A program made the translations under genes and the position numbers. DNA of 64,000 nucleotides from Nymphaea colorata (lineage: Eukaryota > Streptophyta > Magnoliopsida > Nymphaeales > Nymphaeaceae), in NCBI RefSeq assembly GCF_008831285.2, contig NC_045143.1:24308302-24372301 (forward strand), given 5' to 3'. Position 1 is the first letter of the stretch, and the number at the start of each line of letters is the position of its first letter. This document shows positions 43,957 to 56,350 of this stretch, in pieces. The notes under the pieces are model-generated. The model searched no databases, had not been told where the DNA came from, and worked only from the letters and a program-made list of their open reading frames with translations.

Positions 43957-46900
43957 CAATGTTATTTGTATCGTACGATACGGACGCGTATCGTACGATA
44001 CGTATCGTCCATATCAACAAAAATGATACGATACGAGTTATACGCACGATACGCGTGCGTATCGCACGCGTATCGCCCGTACTGTGCGATACGGTCACCG
44101 TATCGTACGATACTGGGTTAAAATGAAAAAGGGGCACGACAGCCCCTTTTTTGCGTCTTCTTTTTAAAACTACGCTCCTCTCTCTCTCTTCTATTGATTC
44201 TAAACACTGCAATAGACGTGGGAGGGAGAGATTTTCTCCATTTGCATCAAGATTTGCGGTGAAGAAGCTTTATTTCTTGTTGTGGGGAGTCTCGGGACGG
44301 TGGGAAGCTTGGAGAAAGAGGGTTTTTTAGTTTCTAACACCAAGAAGGTGAGAAATAACTCATTTTTGCTGTTGAATCATTCATTTCTCTTATTTCCTAC
44401 ATTTATTTGTATGTTTTTACTTGTTTTGTGAATATATAATGTCAGATCCTGCATGGCTGTGGTGTACAAGGGTGAATCCCAAAGATAGGTTAAGAATTAA
44501 GTGCAATTATTGTAAGCAAATCATATCAGGAGAGCTCTCTCGCTTTAAAAACCATATAGCTGGTACACACAACGATGTGGCTGCTTGCAATGGCTCCCAA
44601 GAGAACCCATTGCCAGCGTATGTAAAGCACCAGTGTATGGAGCTTCTTAATGCAGTGAAAGCAAATAGGATTGAAAAAGAAATGCAAGATGCAGAGGAAG
44701 GATATGGGGACCCACATGCACAGGAAGAAAGTGAAGGTGAAGACGTTGACCTTGAAGAAGAACATGTTGGTGTCAGTTTGGGAACAGCTAAAGGGAAAGA
44801 CATTATGCATACAGGTGGTTCTTCAAGTGCAACCAAAAAAAGAAGAGGTGTAAGTACAGGTTTACGAGGACGTGGCAGGAGTGGGGGTCGTACTGGTGTT
44901 GGTAGAGTACCTACTATGAAGTCAAGTAATATGTCTGGTTCGATCAAGAATTTTTTTCCCAATTATACTGCTGTTGGTGCTCAGCCTGAGATTCGTACGG
45001 CCATGTGTTCAAAAGATATTATTGAAGCAGCAGATGAAACCATAGGAAGGTGGTTCTATGACGCATCCATTCCTTTCAATGCAGCAAACTCTTTTCATTT
45101 TCAGGCTATAGCAGATGCGATTGCTACTGTAGGCCGAGGGTATAAAATCCCCTCTTTTCATAAATTGCGAGGTAAAATTCTCTACAATGTAGTTAGAGAT
45201 GTCAAGGCATATTGTGATGAACTGAAATTGAGCTGGAAAGCTACAGGATGCAGTGTAATGGCAGATGGGTGGACAGACATCAAGAACAGAACATTGGTAA
45301 ACTTCCTTGTATATTGCCCCCTTGGTACTATGTTCTTAAAATCTGTTGATTTGTCTGATACTCCTATGACTACTGATGTTTTGTTTGAGCTTTTTGATAA
45401 AGCTATACAAGAAGTTGGGCCTCAAAATGTCGTGCAATTTATCACTGATAATGCAGTAAATTAAAAAGCTGCAGGTGAAATGTTAGCAGCACGATATAGG
45501 ACATTTTATTGGAGTCCATGTGCTGCTCACTGTGTAAATCTTATGCTTCACGATCTTGGTGAAAGAGATGATATGAAGTTGACACAGTTCAAAGATGCCA
45601 AGAAATCACGAAGTTTATTTATAATCATGTTTATGTCTTGAATTTGATTAGGAAATTCACAAATGGGGCTGAATTAATTCAGACCTACACAAACACGGTT
45701 TGCTACAAATGTTTTGACTGTGCAGGGTATAGTCAAGCAAAGAACTCCTCTCATGCAGATGTTTTCAAGTGATGATTGGGCTGCATATCCACATGCCTAT
45801 AAAAGAAAGACTACGACAGTTGTGGATACCATCTTCGATGCTGACTTTTGGAAATCATGTGTGCACTTATTGAAGATTTGTGTACCTCTAGTAAAAGTCC
45901 TCAGATTAGTTGATAGTGAAGATAGGCCTTCTATTGGATATTTATACGAGTCTAGTCTATGGACAGAGCCAAAGAGGCCATTAGAGATAATATGAAGGGA
46001 AAAAAGAAGTTGTACATGCCTATATGGTAGATTATAGATGAAAGGTAGTCTGGACAACTTCATCGTCCACTTCATGCAGCAGCCTACTACCTAAATCCTG
46101 CTATTATATATCTTCTCACTTTAAAGAAGGACAGAGAGGTCGAGTATGGCATGTTGGATTGTGTTGAGGTATTAGTAAGTGATTATAAAGAACAAGACAC
46201 TATCCATATGTCGATCAACAAATATGATACGGCTTCTGGTAGCATGGGGAGAGACACAGCAATTCGATGCAGATCAACTATGCGTCCAGGTATTAGAAAA
46301 AGAGACTTTATACTTTTTGCCTTTTTGGTTTATTTTATTTGTTGTTTAGCTTGTACCTTCTCATATATTTATTTTATCTCATTTTTACTTTCCATCTGTT
46401 ATTAGATTTGTGGTGGAAAAGGTTTGGGCCTGATTGCCCAGAATTAAGGAAGCTTGCAATTAGAATCCTCAGCCAAACATGTTGTGCAACTGGATGTGAA
46501 AGAAATTGGAGTGTATTTCAGCACATCCACAATAAAAAGAGGAATAGGTTGGAACATAAAAGGTTAATATGAAGTTGAGACAAAGGTAAACATTTGTTAT
46601 GCAAAATAGCAAATTCTAATATATATTTTAATTTCTAACATTTTGTTAATTTGTTCTCTTGTTAGGCAATTAGAAACAACATCTACGAGGAAGCATCACA
46701 CTCAATATGATCCTATCAACATTGACCATTTTGATATATTAGATTCTTGGGTTGAAGAAGAACAATCTGTAATACTTGATGACCTTGAGGACGATCTTGA
46801 TTTTTTGAACCTTGAAGGAGTAGCAGAGATTATTGAAGGAGAGGCTGGAGAGCAATGGAATGTTGGTGACATTCTATTTCCAACAGAGGGGATAGAAGCA

Positions 46901-47370
46901 CTTAATGAAGAAAATGAAGATGATCATGAAGATGATGATGGAAATGACGATTGACGAGGATTGTTGTTGTCAAAACTTGAATTGAATGAATCATGATTGA
47001 TAACTATATGTTTTCACTTTTGAACTTATGAATTGTGATGTAATCGAATTCTCTTCAGCTGCTTATTATGTTATTTTGAATGTCTGATTTCTTATTTTGG
47101 AATGTGTTGTTCATAGTTCATACTTCATACTTCATACTTCATAATCATATACATGAATGATGAATGTTCCTTTAAATACATTTTTCTTGATTTTTACTTG
47201 TTTTTTCGGATTTTTTTTGGATTTTTTATGATTTTTTGGAATTTTTTATGATCTTTTAATATTTTTTAAAAATTTAAAAATTAATTGTACGATACGTTTA
47301 CGATATGTTACGATACGGCGTATAGGTCGGCCCGACCGATACGCGATACGCTACGCCAGTGATAACATTG
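43957..47370 (+). mobile_element. hAT DNA transposon, near full length
   Basis: Seen: 3414 bp with perfect 9-bp terminal repeats (CAATGTTAT at 43957-43965, ATAACATTG at 47362-47370), flanked by the perfect 8-bp duplication CATGCTGC (43949-43956, 47371-47378). Both subterminal zones are packed with CGTATC/GATACG words, many as perfect palindromes such as GTATCGTACGATAC (43967-44110 and 47287-47355). These are likely transposase-binding arrays. It encodes a BED-DUF659-hAT transposase, now broken. It lies 51 bp beyond the outer Copia's target duplication. Confidence 0.95.
44439..46954 (+). pseudogene. hAT transposase, interrupted by stop and frameshifts
   Basis: Role: cuts and reinserts the element. 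The ATG at 44439 opens 341 residues to a TAA at 45462-45464. Seen: a BED zinc finger (C22, C25, H39, H44), an acidic stretch (about 85-110), a basic G/R-rich linker (about 140-165), and a DUF659/RNase-H-like start with A-D-G-W-T-D (first catalytic Asp) and F-I-T-D-N-A (second). Beyond the stop the homology continues (S-P-C-A-A-H-C-V-N-L-M-L at about 45514-45550), then breaks near 45580-45720. Later comes the dimerisation domain with C-E-R-N-W-S near 46495-46512. I infer two introns from GT..AG borders that restore frame and homology: 46290-46405 and 46586-46665. About 12 residues expected after R-L near 46565 are missing. The end is a long acidic tail to the TGA at 46952. It looks recently inactivated, because most domains remain readable. 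Confidence 0.88.
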
Positions 47371-47378
47371 CATGCTGC

Positions 47379-47539
47379 TGTAAAAATTTTGAGCAAAAAC
47401 CCAACAAAACAGCATGAAATGAGGTGCCCAAGGTAACCGAACATATGCTATTTTCATTTCAAGAATATTAAGTTTTTACAAACTCTATATATAGCTACTT
47501 CTAAGACAAACCATAGCTCTGATATAATGAAATAACATA
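47379..47539. other. Short unassigned flank
   Basis: Resumes the host sequence after the hAT insertion. Nothing recognised. Confidence 0.5.
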
Positions 47540-48260
47540 AAGAAATAAATATAATAGCAATGTTCTTTTATTCTTGAAATTAGATGCAAATTGGTGCACA
47601 GAAACCAAATTCTCTGCATGCTTGTTGGTGAGTTTGGTTCTTGTGTGTCTCAAAATATGTTTTCCAATTTCTTTCACAATATGAGCAGCCTTAGATAGTG
47701 ATTTCATTGTAAAGTTATTTTTGAGTTTGATACTTCTGATCCATAAGATACCCACCAATCAAAGTTATTTTTCTGTTCATCTTCTCTTGCTAAATAAAGT
47801 TTATTCATGTATGGTAGTCTGTTTTTGGGATATCTTAAGGGGACATGTTCAAGAGCTTTGCTAGCCCTTGTTTAGAGCAATATTTCAGATTTAAAGAACG
47901 AGTCATTCAGTCCAAGGGAGTGTTTCTCTTGTTATCTTTCCATTAATATTGGGTGTGTATGACTAAAAGACTCTAAATCATCACGTGAAATGTTTTTCTC
48001 TTTCCGCTTAAAAGGTATAGCTGGAATTTGCTCAATCATATTATCCTACATTTCATAAACTTTATGAAACATGAACCCATCTTTATCAACCTCTGGAAAC
48101 ATGTCCCAGTTAGCTTTGTGGACTCCAAAAAATTGTCTATCCACTACAAATGATCGACAATGGATCTTCCTAATTGCTTGAACTTTTGTCTCATCTACAA
48201 CACGATAAAATATAATCCTTGCCAGTTACCAGCTGCTATGAGAACGAGTACGATGTTTAC
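47540..48260 (-). pseudogene. hAT-type relic, C-terminal part (minus strand)
   Basis: Read on the minus strand, a segment gives D-W-W-V-S-Y-G (about 47765-47745). After a frame change comes K-L-T-N-K-H-A-E-N-L-V-S-V-H (about 47640-47600). These match the spacing and wording of the hAT C-terminal domain (WWxxYG ... K-R-N-R-L ... A-E-x-L-V-x-V-H). Further upstream (48260-47800), pieces such as F-G-V-H-K-A-N-W-D-M-F are coding-like but not recognised. There are several stops and frame changes. Ends were not found. Confidence 0.5.
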
Positions 48261-48461
48261 TTTTTTAATTTTAACAAATTTCAACAAGTAACAACTTCAA
48301 ATAAAAAAAAAAGCTACTAAATGAAGGCAATCCAAGTTGATGATTCACAATAAAATTTCTAATGTTCCTGTCATTTCTTTCTAGCCATTGGGCTACCTCC
48401 AACAGATAGAAAACTAATTGGAGCCTTGGATTGGAAATAAAAATAAGAAATGAGATTAGTC

Positions 48462-48470
<9 letters not shown>

Positions 48471-48500
<30 letters not shown>
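48471..48500. repeat. (TG)n microsatellite
   Basis: TATATATATG then about 13 TG units ending in TATGTATG. It makes a histidine/threonine-repeat frame on the minus strand that is not a gene. Confidence 0.9.
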
Positions 48501-48506
<6 letters not shown>

Positions 48507-48745
48507 CAATTGCCAAGCAAGCAGATTGAGAGCGGACAAACAAAAAAACCTGAACAAAAAAGTATTTACATAGTAACATATATAGTTTTCAGTAAAACAG
48601 ATGTGAGAGCAAACCCTGTAAAAAAAAAGGAGCCTCAACAACAACCTAGATTTATGTAAACCATTAATTGTAACAATTAGACAGCTGAGATTAATACATA
48701 TATATAACAGGTTACAAAGTTATATATATAGAACAATAAAAGAGC

Positions 48746-49430
48746 CAATGTTATCAAAGGTGTAGCATATCGCGTATCGGTCGGGCTGACCTATACTCCG
48801 TATCATCAAATTAATTTTTAAAAAATATTTAAAGTCATAAAAAATATAAAAAAAATCATAAAAAATCCAAAAAATCCGAAAAAACAAGCAAAAATCAGAA
48901 AAAACAAGAAAAATGTATTTAAAGGAACATTCATGTATATGAATTATGAAGTATGAAGTATGAACAACACATTCCAAAATAAGAAATGGAACATTCAAAA
49001 TAACATAATAAGCAGTCGAAGAGAATTTGATTACATCACAATTTATAAGTTCAAAAGTCAAAACATATAGTTATCATCTTTTATGATTCAACAATAATCC
49101 TCGTCAATCATCCCCAACGTCCTTACAACGAGAAAGAAAGCTTCTTCACCGGCAAAGCTTGATGCAAATGGAGAAAATCTCTCCCTCCCACGTCTCTTGC
49201 AGTGTTTAGAAACAAGAAAAGAGAGAGAAAGGAGCGTAGCTTTTAAAAGGGCACACAAAAAAGGGGTCGTCGGGCCCCTTTTTAATTTTTCTCCTGTATC
49301 ACACGATACGGGCGATACGCGTACAATACGCACACGTATCGCGATCGAATGCGTATCGTATGGGTTTCTTCGACCTATACGATATGTATCATACGATACG
49401 CGTGCGTATCGTACGATACGGATAACATGG
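48746..49430 (-). mobile_element. Internally deleted derivative of the hAT at 43957
   Basis: Seen: 685 bp, ends CAATGTTAT and ATAACATGG (8 of 9 matching as inverted repeats), flanked by the perfect 8-bp duplication AAAAGAGC (48738-48745, 49431-49438). Its left part is the reverse complement of the 3' end of the element at 43957-47370 (terminal GATACG array, ATATTTTTTAAA-like tail and the ATGAATGATGAATGTTCC region). Its right part is the reverse complement of that element's 5' leader, including the TTGCATCAAG...GTGAAGAAGC text. The junction corresponds to joining about 44290 to about 46945, so the whole transposase is missing. It is therefore a non-autonomous passenger, inserted in opposite orientation 1.4 kb from its relative. 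Confidence 0.93.
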
Positions 49431-49438
49431 AAAAGAGC

Positions 49439-51835
49439 ATAAACTTATGTATGTAACAGATTACAAACTTGACTCCACAGCCAATGCCTGATGACACCCT
49501 GGGAAGGGTGGATGGATAGACACTAGAGAAAAGGGGACATGCTTGATGCTACTAGAAACAGAACACTAGAGGGAGAGACGAAGCCACTTCGGCGATGGCC
49601 CTTAATGTCATTTTTTTCCTAAAAGCCAAATGGAGGAAATTTTAGGCTTCCATAGTATGACTGCACTTTCCCATTGATTGACTTGGGTGCACACTCACTT
49701 CACAAGGCTCACATTAACTGTGTCCAGTCCTGCATCGGTGCTGCAACTGTGCTCGAGTCACATTGAAGCAGGTGTGGCTCCTATTTTAGAGTGTCCATGT
49801 TACCTGTTTCCTATGAAGCTGTTAGCTGAAACTCCTCGGTGTATAGAAAATTATTCTAGCAGAAACTCTTTATGCACACTCTGCAAACTCTGTGTTGCCA
49901 CTTACTGGGCCTCATTCTGTCGTGGGCCTTGTTCTAATAGCAAGTTGTTCAACCCAACCATTTTTGCTTTTTTACCTTTTTGTCAAAGTTCTACCTGTTT
50001 TACCCTCCAAACTCAATATCTTTTGTATTTGCTAGCAAGGCGAGGGGGTCTAGTTTGGTCCATCTTCCTTTTTGGCAACAACTTTCTTCCATTATTAGTT
50101 TCTTTTAGTAGCTTCTTATGTTCAGGTTGACAGAGTTGACTTAGATTAGCCCTAAATTAAATCCCACTTGGTTTCTTCCCATTGTTTTCCTAGGTCACGG
50201 TGAGTTAATTTTGGTTGGTGTTAATCCAGACGGTAATTGGGTCTTATCTTTCATAACATCTCTGTTGTGCTTTTTTTTTCTGTTTCTTCCCTTCATTTAT
50301 ATATTTCTTCATTTGTTTGTTTTTCTTTTCGCGTGCTGTGTGTGTGTGTGTGTGCACACGTGTGCATTCATGCATGTGCTTGTGTGCATGAGGGGGCCTA
50401 TGCAAATCTGCGCATGCATGAACAGTAGTACCTTAAGTTGAATGTGGTTATTGGATTTACAGTGCACAGTAAGACTCTTAATTTGAATTGTAGTTAGTAT
50501 ATTTTTAAATGGCCAAGTAGCCATGTCTTCACCATACTTCGGGTTACTCCTTTTCATGTTTATCTCTTATAACTGTTACTAGTAACCTTCGGACATGTTA
50601 TTTTCTTGGGTAGACATATCTTGCATCATAGCACATGGTCAACATGATTCACAAAAACAAGCCAACCTTTATACAATGACGATTATCTACATGTAGACAA
50701 CTAGACATTTCTAATTTTAAAGTCATGTATCTTAGGGTAGTCTAGACATAGATTTCATCTTCAAAACTATTGTTGTAAACAGCATATGCTAAGCATGTTT
50801 TTTGAGACTCTAATGGATGTCTGTAAGCTTTATGAGAATTATGCAGTTAATTGTTTTTTCTTGAAATTTCAGCCCTTTTCTAAAGTTAGCCTACTTATTG
50901 TGAAATTCTCTAAAACTCATTGTGGGAGTCTGTTGGACAAAATTCTGGTCTAATAGAGCTTGATCCATAAATAGTTTTCAGGAACTAAACTTCTTAGAAA
51001 ATTGCACATACATAAGGTTATGCATCTGGTTATAATCTTCACGGTCCATACACATATATCCCATCTATGGTCAATTTGATGCAATCATTTCTACTGCACC
51101 TATAATTTTGACATTCCACTTTTTTGTGCTGCAACTATGGTTCGATTATAATGTCAAAATCAACTGGAAAGAAATTTTTTTGCTAAAGAAAGCATGACTT
51201 CTGAGTATTTATTATCCAATATCAGACATGCATGAAGATCTTCTGTCGTGACCATGCGTTGGTTCAAATTGCAAGGCCTTGATGTTAAGCATACACCCAA
51301 CTCAATGAAACTTAGGACCAACGGGTGTTAGACCAAGTGAATGTTATAGGTTATATGGCTGAAGTTAGATTACAGTATCTTAAGGCTATTGGCTACAAGA
51401 AAAGGCTAGCAGCACACGCCAGGTGAGACTGGGAGTAGGAAGGCAAATAAAATAAGAACTGTTGTTAAAAGCATTAGATAGAGCTTGGGCATTAAGTAGC
51501 TCCTAGAGCTTAGGCGCTACTAGCCAATTTAGGAGGTACAAAAGTTTGAACAGTGTGTTATTTTAACCATTTTTGTATGTTTATACGTAGATGACTATGT
51601 ATAAATAAGAGTATATATGTACATGCACATTCTGTATCTTGTCCTTGCATGGAAATGGATTTCAGAGCTACAAGTATTGGAAGCAATTGCCATAAATTTA
51701 TGTTCCTCTTGTTCTTTCTATTAGCGTCTGAGTTGTTTCTAGAAGAAACCAAATAGCATTCACAAAACTTGCTTATTTCCCATTCATCAACATATCCAAA
51801 AAGTTTCATATCCGCATGCATAGACACACACATGC

Positions 51836-51890
<55 letters not shown>

Positions 51891-52975
51891 TTATTTTCTA
51901 TAATCCTCGTAGGCAGCCTAATTGTTGTGCAGAAAATGGAAGAGACTTCTGCCCACTAATACATAGGAACATCTCTAGTATGTTTCATAGGAAGAACGCT
52001 TTGAACAATAAGTCGGACAGAAAATTGACGGATCTTAATGACTTTGAAGAACGAAATGAACTCCTTTTGAGAGACTCATCTCGCACTAGAAATGTAATAC
52101 ATAAAACTGATAAATTTTTTAGGCATCGAATTTCTTGCGTATGCTAAGCACTTCATCTGTATTCTCTATGGATATCCAAGTGAAAAAACGAATACTTGAA
52201 CCTCCTTGAATGATATGTTGGGTGCAGGTCACCATTCATCATATTTAAAAACCGAACGCTGTCGGTTCTTGGAGAGGGCTACTGACGAAGCTGTTCCAGC
52301 AGAAGCTTTGAGGCCACGTCGCCCAGAAACTTGGTTGTCAAACCAATGGCTAGTTTATATGACTAGGAACTTGGGTTGTGCTAGTGGTGGTCTGGCGATT
52401 AGGCCCTGGCCTGAGTGTCTTAGGGTCTAATTGGGTGACTGCTCTAGCTCTAGCTACCAACTAGGACTGCTCGTCACTAACTTGTCATTGGTTTGGGCCA
52501 CCAAGTTTATGCTTTCGTTAGTTATGTTTTTTTATCCTTTTTAAAAATGGGGATAACTTTTAAAACGTTAAAAGCTGTTATAAAAGTTTAGTATGCCATA
52601 TTTTTTTTCAGACATTTTTTGGATTGAGGTTTTTTTTATATAAATGAATGAATGATGACTCTAGTTTTTTGGAGTTACGCAGCAATCCAACCAAGCCGTT
52701 CATTTGAAATGGTTGAAAGAACAAAAACAAGTGTAAATTAATAGTAAATCATAAAAATACTCATCACTTTTTTTTAATCGTTTATCGTGTTAAATTGAAC
52801 GACTTTGATTAAATGACTAAGTTACTCTAAAAAGCCAAAGTCATCATTTAATATTATATATATATATTTTCATTGAGGATGAACAGGTTGATTAACTTTA
52901 TTTTATTGATGGATCACAGTAAATCACTATAAGTTACACTTTTGGAAAGACAGGTAACCTATATTGGAAAAAAGG
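49439..52975. other. Intergenic DNA with microsatellites
   Basis: No gene recognised. A 150-residue plus-strand frame (49678-50130) has leucine/cysteine/serine-rich content and no motif, and is probably chance. (GT)n is at 50338-50354 and (AT)n at 51839-51887. A GC-richer patch at 52240-52420 gives a short frame (A-E-A-L-R-P-R-R-P-E-T-W-L-S) that I cannot place. Confidence 0.4.
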
Positions 52976-53180
52976 GTATCGACAATGTATAGGTTCGCTC
53001 ACGGACACGATGTATCAGAGGATACTTATCGCACTATTGTTCGATTTTATGAATTTTAAAAATAAAGTAACATAATTCAAATTGAATTAAAAAATGACTT
53101 GTATCGGCTTTGTACAGGTCAATCTGATGTATATCAACCAATACACTTTGATACAGATATGGATATTGGTAGATGACTAG
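52976..53180. repeat. Possible degraded GATACG-type transposon end
   Basis: Words such as GATACTTATCG, GTATCGGC, GATGTATC and TTGATACAG cluster here as they do in the subterminal zones of the hAT at 43957. No terminal repeat or target duplication could be fixed. Confidence 0.25.
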
Positions 53181-53571
53181 TGTTTTGACTTTTAAAAAGT
53201 AATTTATTTATGCATGGCACCTCATTAATTATGAATCAAGTTAATCAGATGTTTCACAATTAATGCACATAGCCCTTATATTTGTCTTATTTCATAAATG
53301 TACTTAAATTTTGGTCTGACATTGTATTATACTACCTTCAGCAGGTGGATTATGTGGTTTGCTAACTCAGATTCGTATTTAAGACTTCTATTACTTCTAT
53401 CACTTTTAGCTTTCCCCTATTAAATCTCCTTATTGATTTTATTTTAGTCAACTGACTTGGATGAGCAGTCACAGTTAAAAACAATTTAGAAAGGAAACTC
53501 TAGCTAATTTGGCAAGAGATTTGAAAGGAACGATCCAATTAGTTTTGTAAAAGAGGTTCGAAAAAAACTTA

Positions 53572-54409
53572 GGAGGTGTTTGATGTTTGCGGAAAAAAAA
53601 TCCGTGGATTTTTTACCAAGGAAAAAGTTTCTGGAATGGGGTGCAGGAGAAATTTTTTCCCACCCATTCCAATTTCAGGTTGCGTTTGACATGGACAGAA
53701 AATATATCTGGAAAAATTTTCAAGTGGTTGATGAACATGGAGAAAATCGAAAATCCTGGATAAGTTTACATGGAGCGCAAAGAAAAAAGAATGTTACACT
53801 TTACAAAAACATGAAACTGGTCATTCACACAAGAATCACCAGCAACTGGATTTTGCAGCATGAAAGCATACTCTTGCACCAATGGCTGTCGAAGTCCCTA
53901 GTTCATTGAGAAGCTAGGCAAGCAAAAACAAAAATTGCCATCGAATCAGTGTTGCAGAAGCGTCTAAATTTACCGTCAATCAGTTTCTTTTTGTGAACGA
54001 GGCCTGCTATGGCGGTGCGCAACGACAGGCAATCTTCCTCAACACAGACGACATATGAGGTCTTCTCCAACACATCGTCGTCTGGGATGTGAGGATCATG
54101 CTCCCAACGACATTCAAACAGAGGCGGCATTCATATGCAGAAATAGTCTGAGGAGGGAGCGGCCCCTGGTGATGATTGAAGACGAGGACGATGACGCAGG
54201 ACAGGGGAAGCAGGAGGCCAAAGACACCGCAGGACGAAGGAGGTGAGAGTAATGGCTACAGAATTTTCTTCGCGGCAAAAGGATGGACCATCCGTAGAAA
54301 TATTTCCTTAATCCTGTCCAGATTCCGGGAAAAAATTAGACTTTCTGATAGCACCCGAAAAGCTCCGCAAAATTCGGGGGAAATTGTCCAGGACGCATCA
54401 AACGCCCCC
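53572..54409. mobile_element. Candidate TIR element (ends GGAGGTGTTTGATG)
   Basis: The two ends, GGAGGTGTTTGATG (53572-53585) and CATCAAACGCCCCC (54396-54409), are inverted repeats matching at 12 of 14 positions, a wording typical of plant TIR elements. The 838-bp interior has several medium frames (53580-53909 plus, 53903-54130 minus, 54055-54448 plus), none recognised. No clear target duplication was found, so the superfamily is open. Confidence 0.4.
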
Positions 54410-55828
54410 GACAAAAAAAAAAAAAAAAAAGCTCTCACCAAGCAATGAAAAAAAAAAAAACGAAAAAATCTTCCGGGGCCCGATCAGGCCCGTTTGGCTG
54501 AAGGCAGCGCCTGGGCCCGGCTCGGCCCGACCGTCCGGCCGATCAGGTAGCCCCCTGATGCCCTGCCTTTCAACAACCCCACCGAGTCGGTGAGTCGCGA
54601 CTCCTAATTGAATCGGTAACAGCGGGAGTCGATCTCCTCTGTGGTTGTTGGAGGGTTGCATGTAACGAGCGTCGCAGACTTGCAGGGGTCTCTTATCGAG
54701 CCTCTGGGGCGCGTAAATGGCGAAGAATTATGCTCCAGTCGCCCCCACCATTTGACAGCGTTCCCTCTGAAAGGCCAAAGTCCAGCCCGCCGTCTCTCTC
54801 TCTGTTCCCTTCAGTGGTCGTCCATGACTGGGAGTGCACGCTATTTTCAGGTGCACGCTATTTTCAGGTCCGCCCCTTCTTCATGTACCCTTCTTCTTCA
54901 TCACACTTGTTTTTGGGGGTTTATTTTGGAATCTGGTCATGCGGTTCACCTTTTGTGCATACCCATCGGTTCCCCGAGTCTTTAATCCTGTTTGGCCTTT
55001 TAGAATGTAGGAAATTTGCTGTTGGGAACAGTAACATGCATGCATCTATAAAAAAAAATGGGGTAGATTCATGGAACACTTTTTACCTAAATTTTTGGGT
55101 TGGATGAGTAGGACAGTAGTTACATAGTTTTACTGTTTCCAAACAACCCACCAACCAAAGCATAGGGTTTCCTCTTGTAGGCATTTCCCTCTATCAACGC
55201 GGGCGACTTGCATTCCATGTCTTTGGATGTTTAAGCCGCCATATATGTCAGTTTAAATCTCCAAATTTCTGCGGCTTACTGGAAACAACAGAAACGTCGT
55301 CAGAACTTGTTAGGTTACGCTAGTTTTCTCAATGTTTGGCAACTGCGCGGCACATTCTTTTTGTTTTAAGAGACCGGATGTCAGGTGGTAAATTAGTTGC
55401 GGGATGATGTTACTCGTAAGCAGAAGCAAGGTCTAAAATTTTGGTTTTGCTCGGTCCTGAGATACAATGGGGCACATATTTACTGGATTATACCAAAACG
55501 AGTTGCAACTGGTTCATGCTTTTATTGGGCATAAACAAAGCCGCTGTATAGAGTAGCCGTCCTCAATGAGGCTACTTACATGGTCCATAAGGAGTAGACT
55601 GTATGCATGCTTTCCAAATACTATGATGTCCGTATTATTCGGCCATATCACAAGAAATGCATAAAAATGTTGAACAAAACAATGATCAGTTGTATATTGA
55701 AGAAATTAATGGCTATTCCTCTTACTTCTATGCAGTGAATGCAGGTGATACATCGTGGTCTTCTCCTTGGTATCAGGACATGCGAAATATATGAATGTCA
55801 TGCTTTGAAGACAATCAATCTGTGAAAG
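54410..55828. other. A-rich runs and GC-rich block upstream of RAD51C exons
   Basis: Two A runs (54413-54430, 54447-54458) are followed by a GC-rich stretch (54475-54870) that includes an 18-bp direct duplication (GTGCACGCTATTTTCAG) near 54835-54870. The GC-rich part could be the promoter or first exon of RAD51C, but no frame there matches the known N-terminus. 54870-55828 is otherwise featureless. Confidence 0.4.
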
Positions 55829-55886
55829 ATGGCAGGTGAAACTTCAAGGTCGAGTGGATTGGAGGAGGGCGGTCCAATAGTTGCAG
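55829..55886 (+). CDS. RAD51C: RAD51C, upstream exon (partial gene)
   Basis: This 58-bp exon reads M-A-G-E-T-S-R-S-S-G-L-E-E-G-G-P-I-V-A and ends one base into a codon at a donor (GCAG|GTAGTT). The exon at 57524 begins with the two bases that complete that codon to Gly, so the phases agree. In plant RAD51C this is the variable linker between the N-terminal helix-hairpin domain and the ATPase core. The acceptor (GAAAG|ATGG) is weaker than usual. I chose it because the same frame has a stop just upstream and the family has a Lys immediately before this point. The exon with the N-terminal domain was not found. Confidence 0.55.
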
Positions 55887-56006
55887 GTAGTTCTTTGCTG
55901 TACTGGTCACTTGCACATCTTTGCGTTATCTTGGCCTATTACAAAAATTTGATGCATTCAACTTGTGAGGATTTAAATTTATTGGAAGAAAAGATATATA
56001 TGCAGT

Positions 56007-56055
<49 letters not shown>

Positions 56056-56308
56056 CTAGTAGATATGAAGACAGTGTTGAACATATCACACGATGTTGGT
56101 ATCATCATAACTATTCAGATTCTTGATACGTTAATATACCTGTATTGCAACATACAGGTATTGTAGTTTTAAATGGCACTTTAATATATACATATATAGA
56201 TAGGTACACACACACACACACACACTGTCTATATATATATATCCACTTATGCTTATGCTCGAGCCGAGGAGCTCTTGGCACTCCTACATCATCCGATCTC
56301 ACCTGAGT

Positions 56309-56350
<42 letters not shown>

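Noticed and set aside
48450-48659. Frames containing V-C-V-C or H-T-H-T repeats
   Set aside because: They are translations of the (TG)n microsatellite.
49678-50130. 150-residue open frame
   Set aside because: No recognisable motif, biased composition, no gene context; length alone is not convincing here.
54641-55107. GC-rich frames as the first RAD51C exon
   Set aside because: None of the three frames contains the expected N-terminal wording (for example a G-x-L-I-S-A-G-Y-like segment), so I left it as an unassigned block.
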